Assembly (NCBI GenBank): GCA_963772935.1
Contig: CAVYZK010000002.1
Coordinates: forward strand, 62,001-126,000
Source of the DNA: JANNNF01 sp963772935
GTDB lineage: Bacteria > Pseudomonadota > Alphaproteobacteria > Rhodobacterales > Rhodobacteraceae
Reading direction: 5' to 3'
DNA: 64,000 nucleotides
The notes beneath the pieces are model-generated. The model was given only the letters and a program-made list of their open reading frames with translations, was not told the DNA's origin and made no database searches. A program made the translations under genes and the position numbers. Positions 26,034 to 35,614 of the stretch are shown here, piece by piece; the first letter of the stretch is position 1; each line of letters begins with the position of its first letter.

Positions 26034-27131
26034 TCAACCACTGAACAAGAAGTGCAGCACATCGCCGTCCTTGACCTCATAGGTCTTGCCCTCGACCCGG
26101 AACTTGCCCGCTTCCTTGGCCCCCGCCTCGCCGTTGCCGGCAATATAGTCGGCATAGGCGATGGTTTCGGACCGGATGAAGCCCTTCTCGAAATCACCGT
26201 GGATCACCCCTGCCGCCTGCGGGGCCAGCGTGCCTGCCGGGATCGTCCAGGCGCGGGCCTCTTTCGGGCCGACGGTGAAATAGGTCGCAAGGCCCAGCAG
26301 CGCGTAGCCCGCCTTGATCAGCCGGTCGAGACCTGCCTCATGCAGGCCCATCTCCTCCAGAAACATCGCGGCTTCTTCATCGGCGAGCTGCGAGATTTCC
26401 TCCTCGATCCGGGCAGAGATCACCACCGAAGCCGCCCCCTGCCCCGCCGCCATCGCAGCGACTCGGGCCGACTGAGAGTTGCCATCGGCCGCACAGGCCT
26501 CCTCGACATTGCAGACGTACAGCACGGGTTTTGAGGTCAGCAGTTGCAGCATCCGCCACTGTTTCTGATCATCCTCGGCCACCTTGATCGTGCGCGCAGG
26601 CTGGCCAGCCTCCAGCGCTTTCAGGGCCGCGCGCAGCAGGCGGTCCTGATCCAGCGTGTCCTGATCGCCGCCCCGCAGCTTTTTTGCAAGGCCGGTCAGG
26701 CGGCGCTCGATGCTGTCCAGATCGGCCAGCATCAGTTCCGTTTCAATGGTTTCAGCGTCGGCCACAGGATCAATGCGGCCCTCGACATGGGTGATATCGC
26801 CGTCTTCAAAACAGCGCAGCACATGGGCGATGGCGTCGCATTCGCGGATGTTGGCGAGGAACTGGTTGCCAAGGCCCTCGCCCTTCGACGCGCCGCGCAC
26901 GAGGCCTGCGATATCCACGAAGGTCATCCGGGTCGGGATGATCTGCTTGCTGCCTGCAATCGCGGCCAGCTTGTCCAGCCGCGCGTCGGGCACGGCCACT
27001 TCGCCCACGTTGGGTTCGATCGTGCAGAACGGAAAGTTCGCCGCCTGCGCCGCCGCTGTGCGGGTCAGCGCGTTGAAGAGGGTCGATTTGCCCACATTCG
27101 GCAGCCCGACGATACCCATCCGAAAGCCCAT
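26034..27131 (-). CDS. ychF: redox-regulated ATPase YchF (Obg-like)
   Basis: This 365-residue protein has the P-loop GLPNVGKSTLFNAL (about residues 9-22). The G2/G3 region is ANFPFCTIEPNVG and FVDIAGLVRGASKGEGLGNQFL, the strongly conserved signature of YchF/OLA1. The C-terminal TGS-like domain ends with GDVLHFLF. YchF binds ATP in preference to GTP, associates with ribosomes and affects stress responses. It is monocistronic here and diverges from the VOC gene. Confidence 0.97.
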   Translation of the reverse strand: MGFRMGIVGLPNVGKSTLFNALTRTAAAQAANFPFCTIEPNVGEVAVPDARLDKLAAIAGSKQIIPTRMTFVDIAGLVRGASKGEGLGNQFLANIRECDAIAHVLRCFEDGDITHVEGRIDPVADAETIETELMLADLDSIERRLTGLAKKLRGGDQDTLDQDRLLRAALKALEAGQPARTIKVAEDDQKQWRMLQLLTSKPVLYVCNVEEACAADGNSQSARVAAMAAGQGAASVVISARIEEEISQLADEEAAMFLEEMGLHEAGLDRLIKAGYALLGLATYFTVGPKEARAWTIPAGTLAPQAAGVIHGDFEKGFIRSETIAYADYIAGNGEAGAKEAGKFRVEGKTYEVKDGDVLHFLFSG

Positions 27132-27250
27132 GGCTGCACATCCCTTATCCCAGTGTTTGCGGGGCTTTTAGGCAAGGCACCGCCGGATCGCAAGCAGGGC
27201 TTTGCGACAGGGCCTGCAGGGCGTATTCTGCCGGGCAGGAGGATCCGCAA

Positions 27251-27649
27251 ATGTCGTTCATGCCCTACATCCATTTCGACGGCCAATGCGCGCAGGCGAT
27301 GGCGTTTTACATGCAGGTTTTCGGCGGCACCGACCTGCAGACGATGCTGTACTCCGACGCCCCGCCCGACAGCGGGATACCACCGTCGGACCTGATCATG
27401 CACTCGCAGTTCAATGCCTTAGGGGGTGTGCTGATGGCATCGGATGCACCGCCCGGCATGGGCGGGCCGCAACAAAGCGTCAGCATCATGGTGGCCCCGC
27501 CTTCGGTGGACGCGGCCCATAAGGTATTCGATGCCCTGAGCGAGGGGGGCAAAGTGATCATGCCCTTTGGCCCCACTTTCTGGTCGCCGGGCTTTGGCAT
27601 GACCGAAGACCGCTTTGGCACCCACTGGATCATCGGTGCGGCGGCCTGA
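27251..27649 (+). CDS. VOC family protein, PhnB/YjdN-like
   Basis: This 132-residue protein starts after an AGGAGGA ribosome site. It has the PhnB-like opening MPYIHFDGQCAQAMAFYMQV, the middle block LIMHSQFNALGG, and the closing MTEDRFGTHWII, all typical of the glyoxalase-fold PhnB/YjdN group. Members are single-domain VOC dimers of unknown reaction; a link to phosphonate use is by name only. A 9-bp-arm inverted repeat follows before trpA. Confidence 0.88.
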   Translation: MSFMPYIHFDGQCAQAMAFYMQVFGGTDLQTMLYSDAPPDSGIPPSDLIMHSQFNALGGVLMASDAPPGMGGPQQSVSIMVAPPSVDAAHKVFDALSEGGKVIMPFGPTFWSPGFGMTEDRFGTHWIIGAAA

Positions 27650-27653
27650 CTGA

Positions 27654-27700
27654 TATCCGGGGCATTGATTTTCCACGCCTCATAGCGCAAACCCCGGATA
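27654..27700 (+). other. inverted repeat in the trpA leader
   Basis: TATCCGGGG (27654-27662) and CCCCGGATA (27692-27700) are perfect 9-base arms around a 29-base loop. The element begins 5 bases after the VOC stop and ends 20 bases before the trpA ATG. There is no T-tract. It could end VOC transcription weakly or form a leader stem in front of trpA. No leader peptide rich in Trp is visible. Confidence 0.45.
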
Positions 27701-27719
27701 ACAGTTGCGGGGAATGAAG

Positions 27720-28511
27720 ATGAGCAGGATCGACGCCAAATTTGCAGACTTGCGGGCCGAGGGCAAAAAGGCCTTCGTCGCCTATATCATGGCGGGCGAT
27801 CCCGATCTTGACACCTCGCTTGCCGTGATGCGGGGCCTGCCTGCCGCTGGAGTGGATATCATCGAGTTGGGCATGCCCTTCACCGACCCGATGGCAGATG
27901 GCCCGACCATTCAGCTTGCCGGGCAACGCGCGCTGGAGGGCGGGCAGACGCTGGAGAAAACCCTTGCCATGGCGCGGTCGTTCCGGGCGGGTGATGCGAC
28001 GACGCCGATCGTGATGATGGGCTATTACAACCCGATCTATTCGCGCGGCGTGGATGCGTTTCTGGCCGATGCCGTGGCCGCAGGCATTGACGGGCTGATC
28101 GTGGTGGACCTGCCGCCCGAGGAGGATAGCGAGTTGTGCTTGCCCGCGCAGGCCGCCGGATTGAACTTCATCCGCCTTGCCACCCCCACGACCGATGCCA
28201 AACGCCTGCCAAAGGTGCTGCAAAACACCAGCGGTTTCGTCTACTACGTCTCTATCACCGGGATCACCGGGGCAGCGGCGGCGCAACCGGCCGATGTGGC
28301 CCCCGAGGTGGCCCGCATCAAGGCCAGCACCGACCTGCCGGTGATCGTGGGCTTTGGCATCAACACCCCCGATCAGGCGCGCGGGATTGCCAGCATCGCC
28401 GATGGCTGTGTGGTGGGGTCGGCCATCGTCAAGGATATCGGTGCGGGCAAACCTGTGGCCGAAGTGCTGGCCAAGGTGGCGGCTTTGGCGGCAGGGGCGC
28501 ATTCGGCCTGA
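27720..28511 (+). CDS. trpA: tryptophan synthase subunit alpha
   Basis: The start at ATG 27720, preceded by GGGGAATGAAG, gives 263 residues, the usual TrpA length; ATG at 27714 is an alternative. The TIM barrel shows VAYIMAGDPDL, the catalytic Glu in IIELGMPFTDPMADGP (which also holds the catalytic Asp), YYNPIYSRG, LPPEE, and the phosphate-binding GFGIN and GSAIV blocks. It cleaves indole-3-glycerol phosphate to indole and glyceraldehyde 3-phosphate with TrpB. No trpB lies in the window upstream, so trpA is split from it here. Confidence 0.97.
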   Translation: MSRIDAKFADLRAEGKKAFVAYIMAGDPDLDTSLAVMRGLPAAGVDIIELGMPFTDPMADGPTIQLAGQRALEGGQTLEKTLAMARSFRAGDATTPIVMMGYYNPIYSRGVDAFLADAVAAGIDGLIVVDLPPEEDSELCLPAQAAGLNFIRLATPTTDAKRLPKVLQNTSGFVYYVSITGITGAAAAQPADVAPEVARIKASTDLPVIVGFGINTPDQARGIASIADGCVVGSAIVKDIGAGKPVAEVLAKVAALAAGAHSA

Positions 28512-28547
28512 TATCTGGCCTTTTGCAATTGCGCGAAACCTCGTCGA

Positions 28548-28568
28548 TTGGTAAGCCCGGCTAACCAA
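28548..28568. promoter_or_regulatory. palindromic site upstream of lldD
   Basis: TTGGTAAGC and GCTAACCAA-type arms face each other with one mismatch per arm around a short CCG centre, 18 bases before the dehydrogenase ATG. TTGGT...ACCAA ends recall GntR-type (FadR/LldR subfamily) operators that control lactate genes. No such regulator gene lies nearby, so the link is by analogy. Confidence 0.4.
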
Positions 28569-28586
28569 AATCGAAAGGTTCGGCCT

Positions 28587-29750
28587 ATGCCCGTGATCAC
28601 CTGCATCGACGATCTGAAGCGCGAATATCAGCGCCGCACCCCGAAGATGTTCTTCGATTATTGCGAAAGCGGCAGCTATACTGAGCAGACCTTTCGCGAG
28701 AATACGTCGGATTTCGCCAAAATCCGGCTGCGGCAGCGGGTGGCGCGCGATCTGTCGGGGCGGGTTCATGCCAGCACGATGATCGGCCAGCCCGTGACGA
28801 TGCCGGTGGCACTGGCGCCGGTGGGGTCTACCGGCATGCAATGCCCGGATGGAGAGATCAAGGCAGCACGCGCCGCGGCGGCGTTCGGCGTGCCTTTCAC
28901 CCTGTCCACCATGTCGATCTGTTCCATCGAGGATGTGGCCGCCCATTCGCCGACCCCGTTCTGGTTTCAGCTCTACGTCATGCGGGACGAGGATTTCGTT
29001 GATGCGATTGTGGAACGCGCCAAGGCTGCCAAATGCTCGGCATTGGTGCTGACGCTGGATTTGCAGATCCTCGGGCAGCGGCACAAGGATTTGAAGAATG
29101 GCCTGTCCAGCCCCCCCAAGCTGACGATTCCCAATATGATCAACATGGCGACCAAACCGCGCTGGTCGATGGGCATGCTGCAAACCCCCCGGCGCCAGTT
29201 CCGCAATATCGTGGGCCATGTGAAGGGCGTGCAAAAACTGTCGGACCTGACGGCCTGGGCGAATGAGCAGTTCGACCCGAAACTCGACTGGTCCAAGGTG
29301 ACGCGCATCCGCGACCAGTGGGGTGGCAAGTTCATTCTGAAGGGCATCCTCGACGCGGATGACGCGCGGATGGCGGCGGATGCCGGGGCGGACGCGATTG
29401 TGGTGTCAAACCACGGCGGGCGGCAGTTGGACGGGGCGCTGAGTTCCATTCGCATGCTGCCGTCCATCGTGAAGGCTGTGGGCGACCGCACAGAGGTGTG
29501 GCTGGATAGCGGCATCCGGTCTGGTCAGGACGTGCTGAAAGCCCTGGCGATGGGGGCAAAGGGCACGCTGATCGGGCGTAGCTATATCTACGGTCTGGGC
29601 GCGATGGGTCAGGCGGGGGTGACGAAGGCGCTGGAGGTGATCCAGAAGGAGTTGGATATCTCGATGGCGTTGTGCGGTGAGCGGGATGTGAAGGCTCTGG
29701 GCCCGCACAACCTGCTGGTGCCGAAGGATTTTGAGGGCGAGTGGGTCTGA
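28587..29750 (+). CDS. lldD: FMN-dependent L-lactate dehydrogenase / alpha-hydroxy acid oxidase
   Basis: ATG at 28587 gives 387 residues. The FMN-binding TIM barrel begins with FFDYCESGSYTEQTFREN and has MPVALAPVGSTGM, FQLYVMRDEDF, LTLDLQILGQRHKD and the active-site block VVSNHGGRQLDG with the catalytic His and Arg. GADAIV, LDSGIRSGQDVLKA and GAKGTLIGRSYIYG bind FMN phosphate. It oxidises L-lactate, or a close 2-hydroxy acid, to the keto acid, feeding electrons to the membrane. The palindrome just upstream may control it. Confidence 0.92.
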   Translation: MPVITCIDDLKREYQRRTPKMFFDYCESGSYTEQTFRENTSDFAKIRLRQRVARDLSGRVHASTMIGQPVTMPVALAPVGSTGMQCPDGEIKAARAAAAFGVPFTLSTMSICSIEDVAAHSPTPFWFQLYVMRDEDFVDAIVERAKAAKCSALVLTLDLQILGQRHKDLKNGLSSPPKLTIPNMINMATKPRWSMGMLQTPRRQFRNIVGHVKGVQKLSDLTAWANEQFDPKLDWSKVTRIRDQWGGKFILKGILDADDARMAADAGADAIVVSNHGGRQLDGALSSIRMLPSIVKAVGDRTEVWLDSGIRSGQDVLKALAMGAKGTLIGRSYIYGLGAMGQAGVTKALEVIQKELDISMALCGERDVKALGPHNLLVPKDFEGEWV

Positions 29751-29818
29751 TCTCCACACTTGCCCGAACTGCCGGGGCCGTGGTTTACTGCCGCCCAGTT
29801 TAGTAAAGGGTGCCCGAC

Positions 29819-32218
29819 ATGCCGCCAACCACCGGAAACGACACGATCAACGCAGGCGCGCTGACCACCGATCTGGATGGGCTGGCCGGGGATGACCTGC
29901 TGATCCTGCACTATGGCACGCCGTATGAGAACGCGGTGATAGTCCAGGTGAACATCGACATGGTTTACAGCTTTTTCGGGACGGTGGACACGTATCCGTC
30001 GTCGGACCACGCTTTCTACATGACCAATTTTGAACGGCTGCACTTTACCGGCGGGCAGATGGCGACGAACTGGGTTTTTGCAGGGGTGGGCAGTGATACT
30101 CTGATCGGCGGCGATCGGGCCGATTGGCTTGATGGCAGCGTTGGAGCGGACCTTATTTTCGGCGGGATGGGCGCTGACACTCTGATCACCGCGCCAGACA
30201 GGTTCGCCGACAGCCTGTATGGCGGCGAAGGCGGTGATTGGATCACGGGCGTGGGTTTTGGCGATCTGGCCGATGGTGGTGCCGGGATCGACGTGTTGCG
30301 CATTGATCTGACACGGGCGGATGCGGCGGTGGATGGCACATTTGCCAATCTGACGCAGAATGTAAACTGGACCGGGTTTTAATTTTTCCGCCTGACACTG
30401 ACCCCGTTTGATGACCGAATCCATGTGTCAGGCCGGTTCACCTATCTGGCGGGCGGCGCGGGCAATGATCTGCTGGTGGTGGACTGGCGCGGCAAAACCG
30501 CCAGCGCACCCTGGACGGACATCGGCCGCTATGCGAGCGGGTTTGAACGGCTGATGTTCCAGGGGTCTGACCACAATGACGTGGTGGATGGCACCATCGG
30601 CAATGACACGATCTTTGGTGGCTTCGGCGATGATCGTATCACGCTGAACGGTGGCGCGGATCGGGTGTCGGTTGGGGACGGCAATGATACGGTCTTGGGC
30701 GTCTCTGGCAACGATACGGTGACCGGTGGGACCGGGCAGGATCGGGCCGAACTTGACCTGAGCGCCATGGCATCCGGCATCCGGCTGGTGTCCGGGCGGG
30801 GCTTTGGCAATGTCTCGGGGTTTGAGGCCTATTCCGGGCTGCTGACCGGCTTTGACGATGTGATGGTGGCAGATGATCGGATCGCGACTATGAATGGGGG
30901 CGCGGGCCATGATCATTTGATCCTGAATCTTGCCGATCATACCGGTTCCGGGCTTCGACTGAGCGGGGGCGGCGGGTACAGTAGTTATGTGATGACCATC
31001 TCGCAGAACGCCCGTGCTTATCTGACAAGTTGGGAGGCGTTAACCATCACCGCCACCGACGCCGCCGATTACATGCAAGCCTGGGCGAGCAATGATGTGC
31101 TGGTGGGCCTTGGCGGCGATGACACGATCGGTGGGGGCACAGGGCGCAACACCGTGGTCGCGGGCGACGGCAACGACACGATTGCCTTTACCGCAGGCGC
31201 GCAGGACAGCCTGTATGGCGGTGCCGGTGATGACTATTTCGAAGGCAATGGCCTTGGGGCCGACGACCGCCTGTTTGGCGGCGCGGGGATTGACCGCGTG
31301 TCGGTCAGCTATGTCGAAGACAGCGGCGTGACCCTGACCATCAACGGCATCGCCGGCGAGTTGTCGGGCATTGAGGTGCTCAGCGCGCGCCTGACCAACC
31401 ATGATGACATTGCCCGCTTTAACGGGGCGTATGCAGTGACGGTCTATGGCGAATTTGGGCAGGATCTGGTGGTGCTTAATTTTTCAGCCACCGTCGACCG
31501 GTTCGTGATGGACAATAACCGCATCACCGTCTGGCGCATTGGCGAGGCAACCCCAGTGCAGATGACCTTCGACGATTTTGAACGGCTGGAGCTGATCGGC
31601 ACTGCGGGCAATGATACGATCACGGGCTTTTTGCTGGACAACCGGCTGTTCGGGATGGCGGGGAATGACAAGATACTCTCGGCGGCGACCGGCAACAACG
31701 TGCTTTACGGTGGCACCGGGAATGACACGCTGCTCGGCAGTTATACCGACGTCCGGATGTATGGCGGCGCGGGGGATGACAGCTTGCTGGGCAGCTTTGC
31801 CGCGAATACATTACTGGGCGGTGCGGGGAATGACGAGGTCAGCGGCGGCAACAAAAACGACACCCTCAGCGGCGACGGTGGCGACGATCTTCTGATTGGC
31901 GGCGGGGGCGACGACCACGTCTTCGGCGGCACGGGCGACGACGCCTTTATCGGCAACGAAGGCAATGACCGGATGACGGGTGGCGGGGGCGCCGACATCT
32001 TTGCGTTTGAGGGTATCTTGCCGTCGGGCGATGATCTGATCACCGATTTCGATGCAGGTCTGGACCGGCTGTATTTCAGCGGCGGCTTTGCGGAAGAGCA
32101 TATTCAGGTCACGACCAGCGGTGATGATCTGCTGGTGACATGGGCGGCAGGCTCGTTGCGGTTGATCGGCTCGGCGGGCGACAGCATTGTGGTGCTGTAC
32201 GATGGAGATTTCGTCTAG
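29819..32218 (+). pseudogene. RTX (hemolysin-type Ca-binding repeat) protein with an in-frame TAA
   Basis: Almost the whole protein is made of GGxGxDxUx-type nonapeptides (for example GGAGNDLLVVDW, GGTGQDRAEL, GGGGDDHVFGGTGDD) interspersed with longer beta segments. TAA at 30380-30382 stops the frame after WTGF. The same frame then continues FFRLTLTPFDDRIHVSG and further repeats for 600 codons. Other units begin GFE(R/F), so a G-to-T change of GAA to TAA explains the break. As written, only a 187-residue N-terminal piece would be made. RTX proteins leave by type I secretion; no such system lies in the window. ATG 29819 is the chosen start; a GTG at 29810 is closer to AAAGG. Confidence 0.75.
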
Positions 32219-32221
32219 CCG

Positions 32222-33638
32222 TCAGACCAGAAACACCATCGACACGCTGTCACCGCCCGCACTTTCCAGCACCACCGACCCGTGATCCCAGATCACGCGC
32301 AGGTTGCCATCCAGCGGGTCAACCACCCGCACATCATCGCGGGTCAGGCCGCCGGTGAACAGCAGGCTGTCGCCGGGTCGGAATTCCACGATGAAATCCG
32401 ACCCCGGTATAGACGGTCGAGTCGAATACAAACACATCGGCCCCGTCGCCCCCCGCCATCCGGTCAGCCCCAGTGCCGCCTTCAATGGTGTCGTTGCCGA
32501 TGTCACCGCTGAGCGTATCGCGCCCGGTGCCGCCAAAGATCAGGTCGTTGCCGCGACCGCCATTTGCAATGTCGTTGCCCGTCTCGCCAGACAGAGAGTC
32601 ATTGCCACCACCACCATAAAGCTCATCCGTGCCGCCACCGCCGTAAAGCTGATTGGCCGCTTCCGTCACGATCAGCCGGTCATACCCGGCCCCGCCGAAC
32701 AGGGTGTTGCTGCCCAAACCGCCGTCGAGATAATCATCCCCCGCGCCGCCCGTCAGGCGATCATTGCCGTCGTCACCGTAAAGCTGATCATCGCCTGCGC
32801 CGCCAAACACACTGTCGTTGCCAAGGCCTGCCTCTGTCGCGTCGTCACCGGCCATTCCATAGATCAAATCGTCGCCGTCTTGGGCGAACAGCACGTCAGC
32901 GCCGTTGCCACCGGCCAGAGTATCCGCCCCGCCACCCCCATCCAGCGTATCATCACCGTCGCGACCGCGCAGAAAATCCGCCAGATCACCCCCCTCCAGC
33001 ACATCATTCCCGGCAGCCCCGGCAAGGATATACTGGTCAAAATTGACGTAGGAAAAACCCTCGCGCGCACGATCCTCCGGGGTCAGCAGGGTCAGCGAGC
33101 CGATGTTGCTGCCGGTCGAAGCAACGTTGGTCACAAACCGCACGCTCCCATAGCCAAACTGCGCCGCATCGGCAAAATCCAGCGTCAGGCGGTCAACCCC
33201 GGCCCCGCCGTCCAGACTGTGATACCGATAAGGGCCGACAAGCGGTTGCCACCGTAACCCCAGACTGTCATCAAACCGGGTCAGAGTGCCGAGCATGCCT
33301 TCAACAGTTGCAAGGGCCCCATAGGCCAACGCACCAAGCACGGCCCCGCTGTGTGCGGTGGAAAGGTCGAGTTGCGCAACGTCCACGCCCGCACCGCCAT
33401 AGGCCAGATCAAGCTGCCGAAGCAACAGCACATCAGTTCCGGCACCACCGTACAACGTGTTTGTACCGGTTCCAGCATCCATCGTGTCGTTGCCCGCAGC
33501 ACCGACTAAAGTGTCGTCCCCCTCACCACCAGACTGATTGTCATCCCCTACGGTGCCAACCAGAAGGTCATCGCCGCTGCTGCCGTTCATGGTCAGGCCT
33601 GGTTCTGCCACAGGTTCTGTCACACCGCCCATACTCAT
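32222..33638 (-). pseudogene. RTX calcium-binding protein, frameshifted near the C-terminus
   Basis: From ATG 33638 the protein runs as tandem RTX nonapeptides (GSSGDDLLVGTVGDD, GGDLADFLRGRDGDDTLDGG, GGAGDDQLYGDDGNDRLTGG) to GADVFVFDSTVYTG. A one-base loss at about 32403 shifts the frame. The proper ending SDFIVEFRPGDSLLFTGG to SVSMVFLV and stop at 32222 lies in the neighbouring frame. The C-terminal part of RTX proteins carries the secretion signal, so the written frame would lose it. It is tail-to-tail with the other RTX gene, three bases apart. Confidence 0.75.
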
Positions 33639-33692
33639 AACTCCTGCACACCCTGTATTCAGCCGGGAACAAACAGAAATCTCAGATGCACG

Positions 33693-34865
33693 TCAATGGG
33701 TATTGCCGTTGAACGTGTGACGTTGCCGCGCTTGCGCCATCAACGGGGCCAGCACCAGCACAACCATCAGCATGGCCGCCGCAAACACAAAGGCAAAGCG
33801 CAGGCCAAAGCTGCCCGCGATCACGCCCAGCATCGGTGGGCCAAAGAAATAGCCGAAATACCCCAGCAGGGTCGCGCGGGCCACGGCGCGGGCACGGGCG
33901 GCAGGGTCTGCCATCTGCCCGACCAGCGAAAACGCCGTCGGCGCAATCACCGACGACCCCACCCCCATCACCACAAACCCCGCGTAGGCCATGGTCGGCG
34001 ACATCGCCACCGCCGCGATCAGCGCCCCCGTCGCCGAGACAACAGCCCCGCCCGCGAGCAGGCGAAACGCGTTGACGCGGGCCGCCAGCCCCTGCCCCAC
34101 CAGCCGCGCGAACCCCATCGTCAGCGCCATGGCCGCAGGGCCCAAGGCCCCTTGCTCGGGGCTGCCGCCCAAGGTTTCCTCGATATGCAGCGCCGACCAG
34201 TTCTCAGCGGCATTTTCGGTCAGGAACGCGATCAGCACGATGCCGCCGCCAAACACCGGGATCATGCCAAGATGGCCTGCCGTCCCATCCTTTGGTTTAC
34301 GCAGGCCTTGAATGGTGCCGTCGGTTTCCCAAGTCAGCGCCGCCAGCAGCACCGCGACAACCGCCATCGCCGCCATCACCGCCCCCGGGGACCACTCCGC
34401 CCCGCGCATCACCCCGGTGGCAATCGCCCCCCCCGCGTATCCAAAGGAATAGGCCGCATGGCACAGGTTCATCAGGTGGATGCGCCGCTCATTTTCCAGC
34501 GCCGCCACCCGTGCGTTCATCAACACGTCTGACAACCCGGTTGCCGCCCCGCAGCACATCATCGCCAACGGAAACAGCAGCAGCGACGCCGTCTGCCCCG
34601 GCATCGCAAAGGCCAGCCCCATCGCCAGGACCGAAACCGGCAGCGCAATTCCGCGCAAGGCAGCCCCGGCCCGAGGTGCCAGCAACATCGCCGCCACCGC
34701 CGCAATCGGCGTGAACAACAACAACGTGCCCAGACGCGCCTCATCCACCCCCAGCATGGTCTTGATATCGGGCAGCACAGCGGCAAACGTGCCCCACAAA
34801 ACCCCCATGGCCGCGAAAGCAGCCAGCGGCGCACGGGCCGTGGCCAGCAGGGGAAGGATACGCAT
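33693..34865 (-). CDS. MFS transporter
   Basis: This 390-residue protein has about 12 hydrophobic segments. It has LLPLLATARAPLAAFAAMGV at the start, GTFAAVLPDIKTMLGVDEA in loop 1, and ALGPAAMALTMGFARLVGQGL in the second half. It resembles the YbjJ/fucose-permease-like group of MFS carriers. It lies 54 bases upstream (on its strand, downstream) of the second RTX gene's start and reads in the same direction. The substrate is not apparent. Confidence 0.85.
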   Translation of the reverse strand: MRILPLLATARAPLAAFAAMGVLWGTFAAVLPDIKTMLGVDEARLGTLLLFTPIAAVAAMLLAPRAGAALRGIALPVSVLAMGLAFAMPGQTASLLLFPLAMMCCGAATGLSDVLMNARVAALENERRIHLMNLCHAAYSFGYAGGAIATGVMRGAEWSPGAVMAAMAVVAVLLAALTWETDGTIQGLRKPKDGTAGHLGMIPVFGGGIVLIAFLTENAAENWSALHIEETLGGSPEQGALGPAAMALTMGFARLVGQGLAARVNAFRLLAGGAVVSATGALIAAVAMSPTMAYAGFVVMGVGSSVIAPTAFSLVGQMADPAARARAVARATLLGYFGYFFGPPMLGVIAGSFGLRFAFVFAAAMLMVVLVLAPLMAQARQRHTFNGNTH

Positions 34866-35019
34866 TGGGTTCGACCTTAACTATAGACCACAGACCTAGC
34901 CCGGCTGCCTGATTACCACTGTCCTCGCCGCGACCCCACTCTGGCCACCTGCGACCTCGCGGGTCAATTTCAATACGATATATCTTGGCAGTCGTTGGGG
35001 CGCGTCTTAAACTCCACCG

Positions 35020-35607
35020 ATGATTGCACCATTTATCCTGCTGGTGGGCTGGCTGATCGCAGCATTTGCGGCGTTCTCTGTGCCCGGAATGTCCGACTTC
35101 ATACTGATCGCAGCCCCGGCGGCATTGGCCAGCCTGTATCTGTTTTTGCGTTCAGTTGCCCGGCGGGATGCAGCACCATCCGGCCCGCAAGACCCAAAAG
35201 ATCCGCCAAAGTTCATTGTGGTGGATGGATCAAACGTGATGCACTGGAAGGACGAAACCCCGCAACTCGCAACCTTGATCGAGGTTCTGACTTATCTCCA
35301 ACATCAAGGTTACAGCCCCGGCGTGGTGTTTGACGCGAACGCGGGCTACAAGATCAGCGGGCGCTATCAACACGACCGCGCATTGGGCAAACTGTTGGGC
35401 CTCGAAGAAGATCGCGTCATGGTTGTTCCCAAAGGCACCCCTGCAGACCCGCTGGTTCTGGCCGCTGCCCGCGATCTGAGCGCGCGGATTGTAACGAATG
35501 ATCGCTATCGCGATTGGGCGACAGACCACCCCGAGGTGAATACGCCGGGGCATCTGATCCGCGGCGGCTATCGCGAGGGCAAGCTCTGGCTCGATATGGG
35601 CCAATAG
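35020..35607 (+). CDS. NYN/Zc3h12a-like ribonuclease with N-terminal membrane anchor
   Basis: This 195-residue protein has two hydrophobic N-terminal stretches (about residues 2-17 and 25-45). The cytoplasmic domain has KFIVVDGSNVMHW, with the first metal-binding Asp of PIN-like nucleases. LITNDRYRDW-type Asp residues (ARIVTNDRYRDW) and PGHLIRGGY follow. This is the NYN/Zc3h12a RNase pattern seen in many alphaproteobacteria. It would be an RNA-cleaving enzyme held at the membrane; the target is unknown. It ends 7 bases from the convergent glycosyltransferase gene. Confidence 0.82.
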   Translation: MIAPFILLVGWLIAAFAAFSVPGMSDFILIAAPAALASLYLFLRSVARRDAAPSGPQDPKDPPKFIVVDGSNVMHWKDETPQLATLIEVLTYLQHQGYSPGVVFDANAGYKISGRYQHDRALGKLLGLEEDRVMVVPKGTPADPLVLAAARDLSARIVTNDRYRDWATDHPEVNTPGHLIRGGYREGKLWLDMGQ

Positions 35608-35614
35608 CCCCGCA

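Noticed and set aside
27630..29234. Minus-strand open frame of 534 codons across trpA and lldD
   Set aside because: It spans two intact conserved genes on the other strand and is His/Arg/Gly-rich with no motif.
29819..33638. Short tandem DNA repeats resembling a CRISPR or satellite array
   Set aside because: The repetition comes from RTX nonapeptide codons. Units are 27 bases, degenerate and in frame, with no constant repeat and unique spacers. No CRISPR array is seen anywhere in the window.
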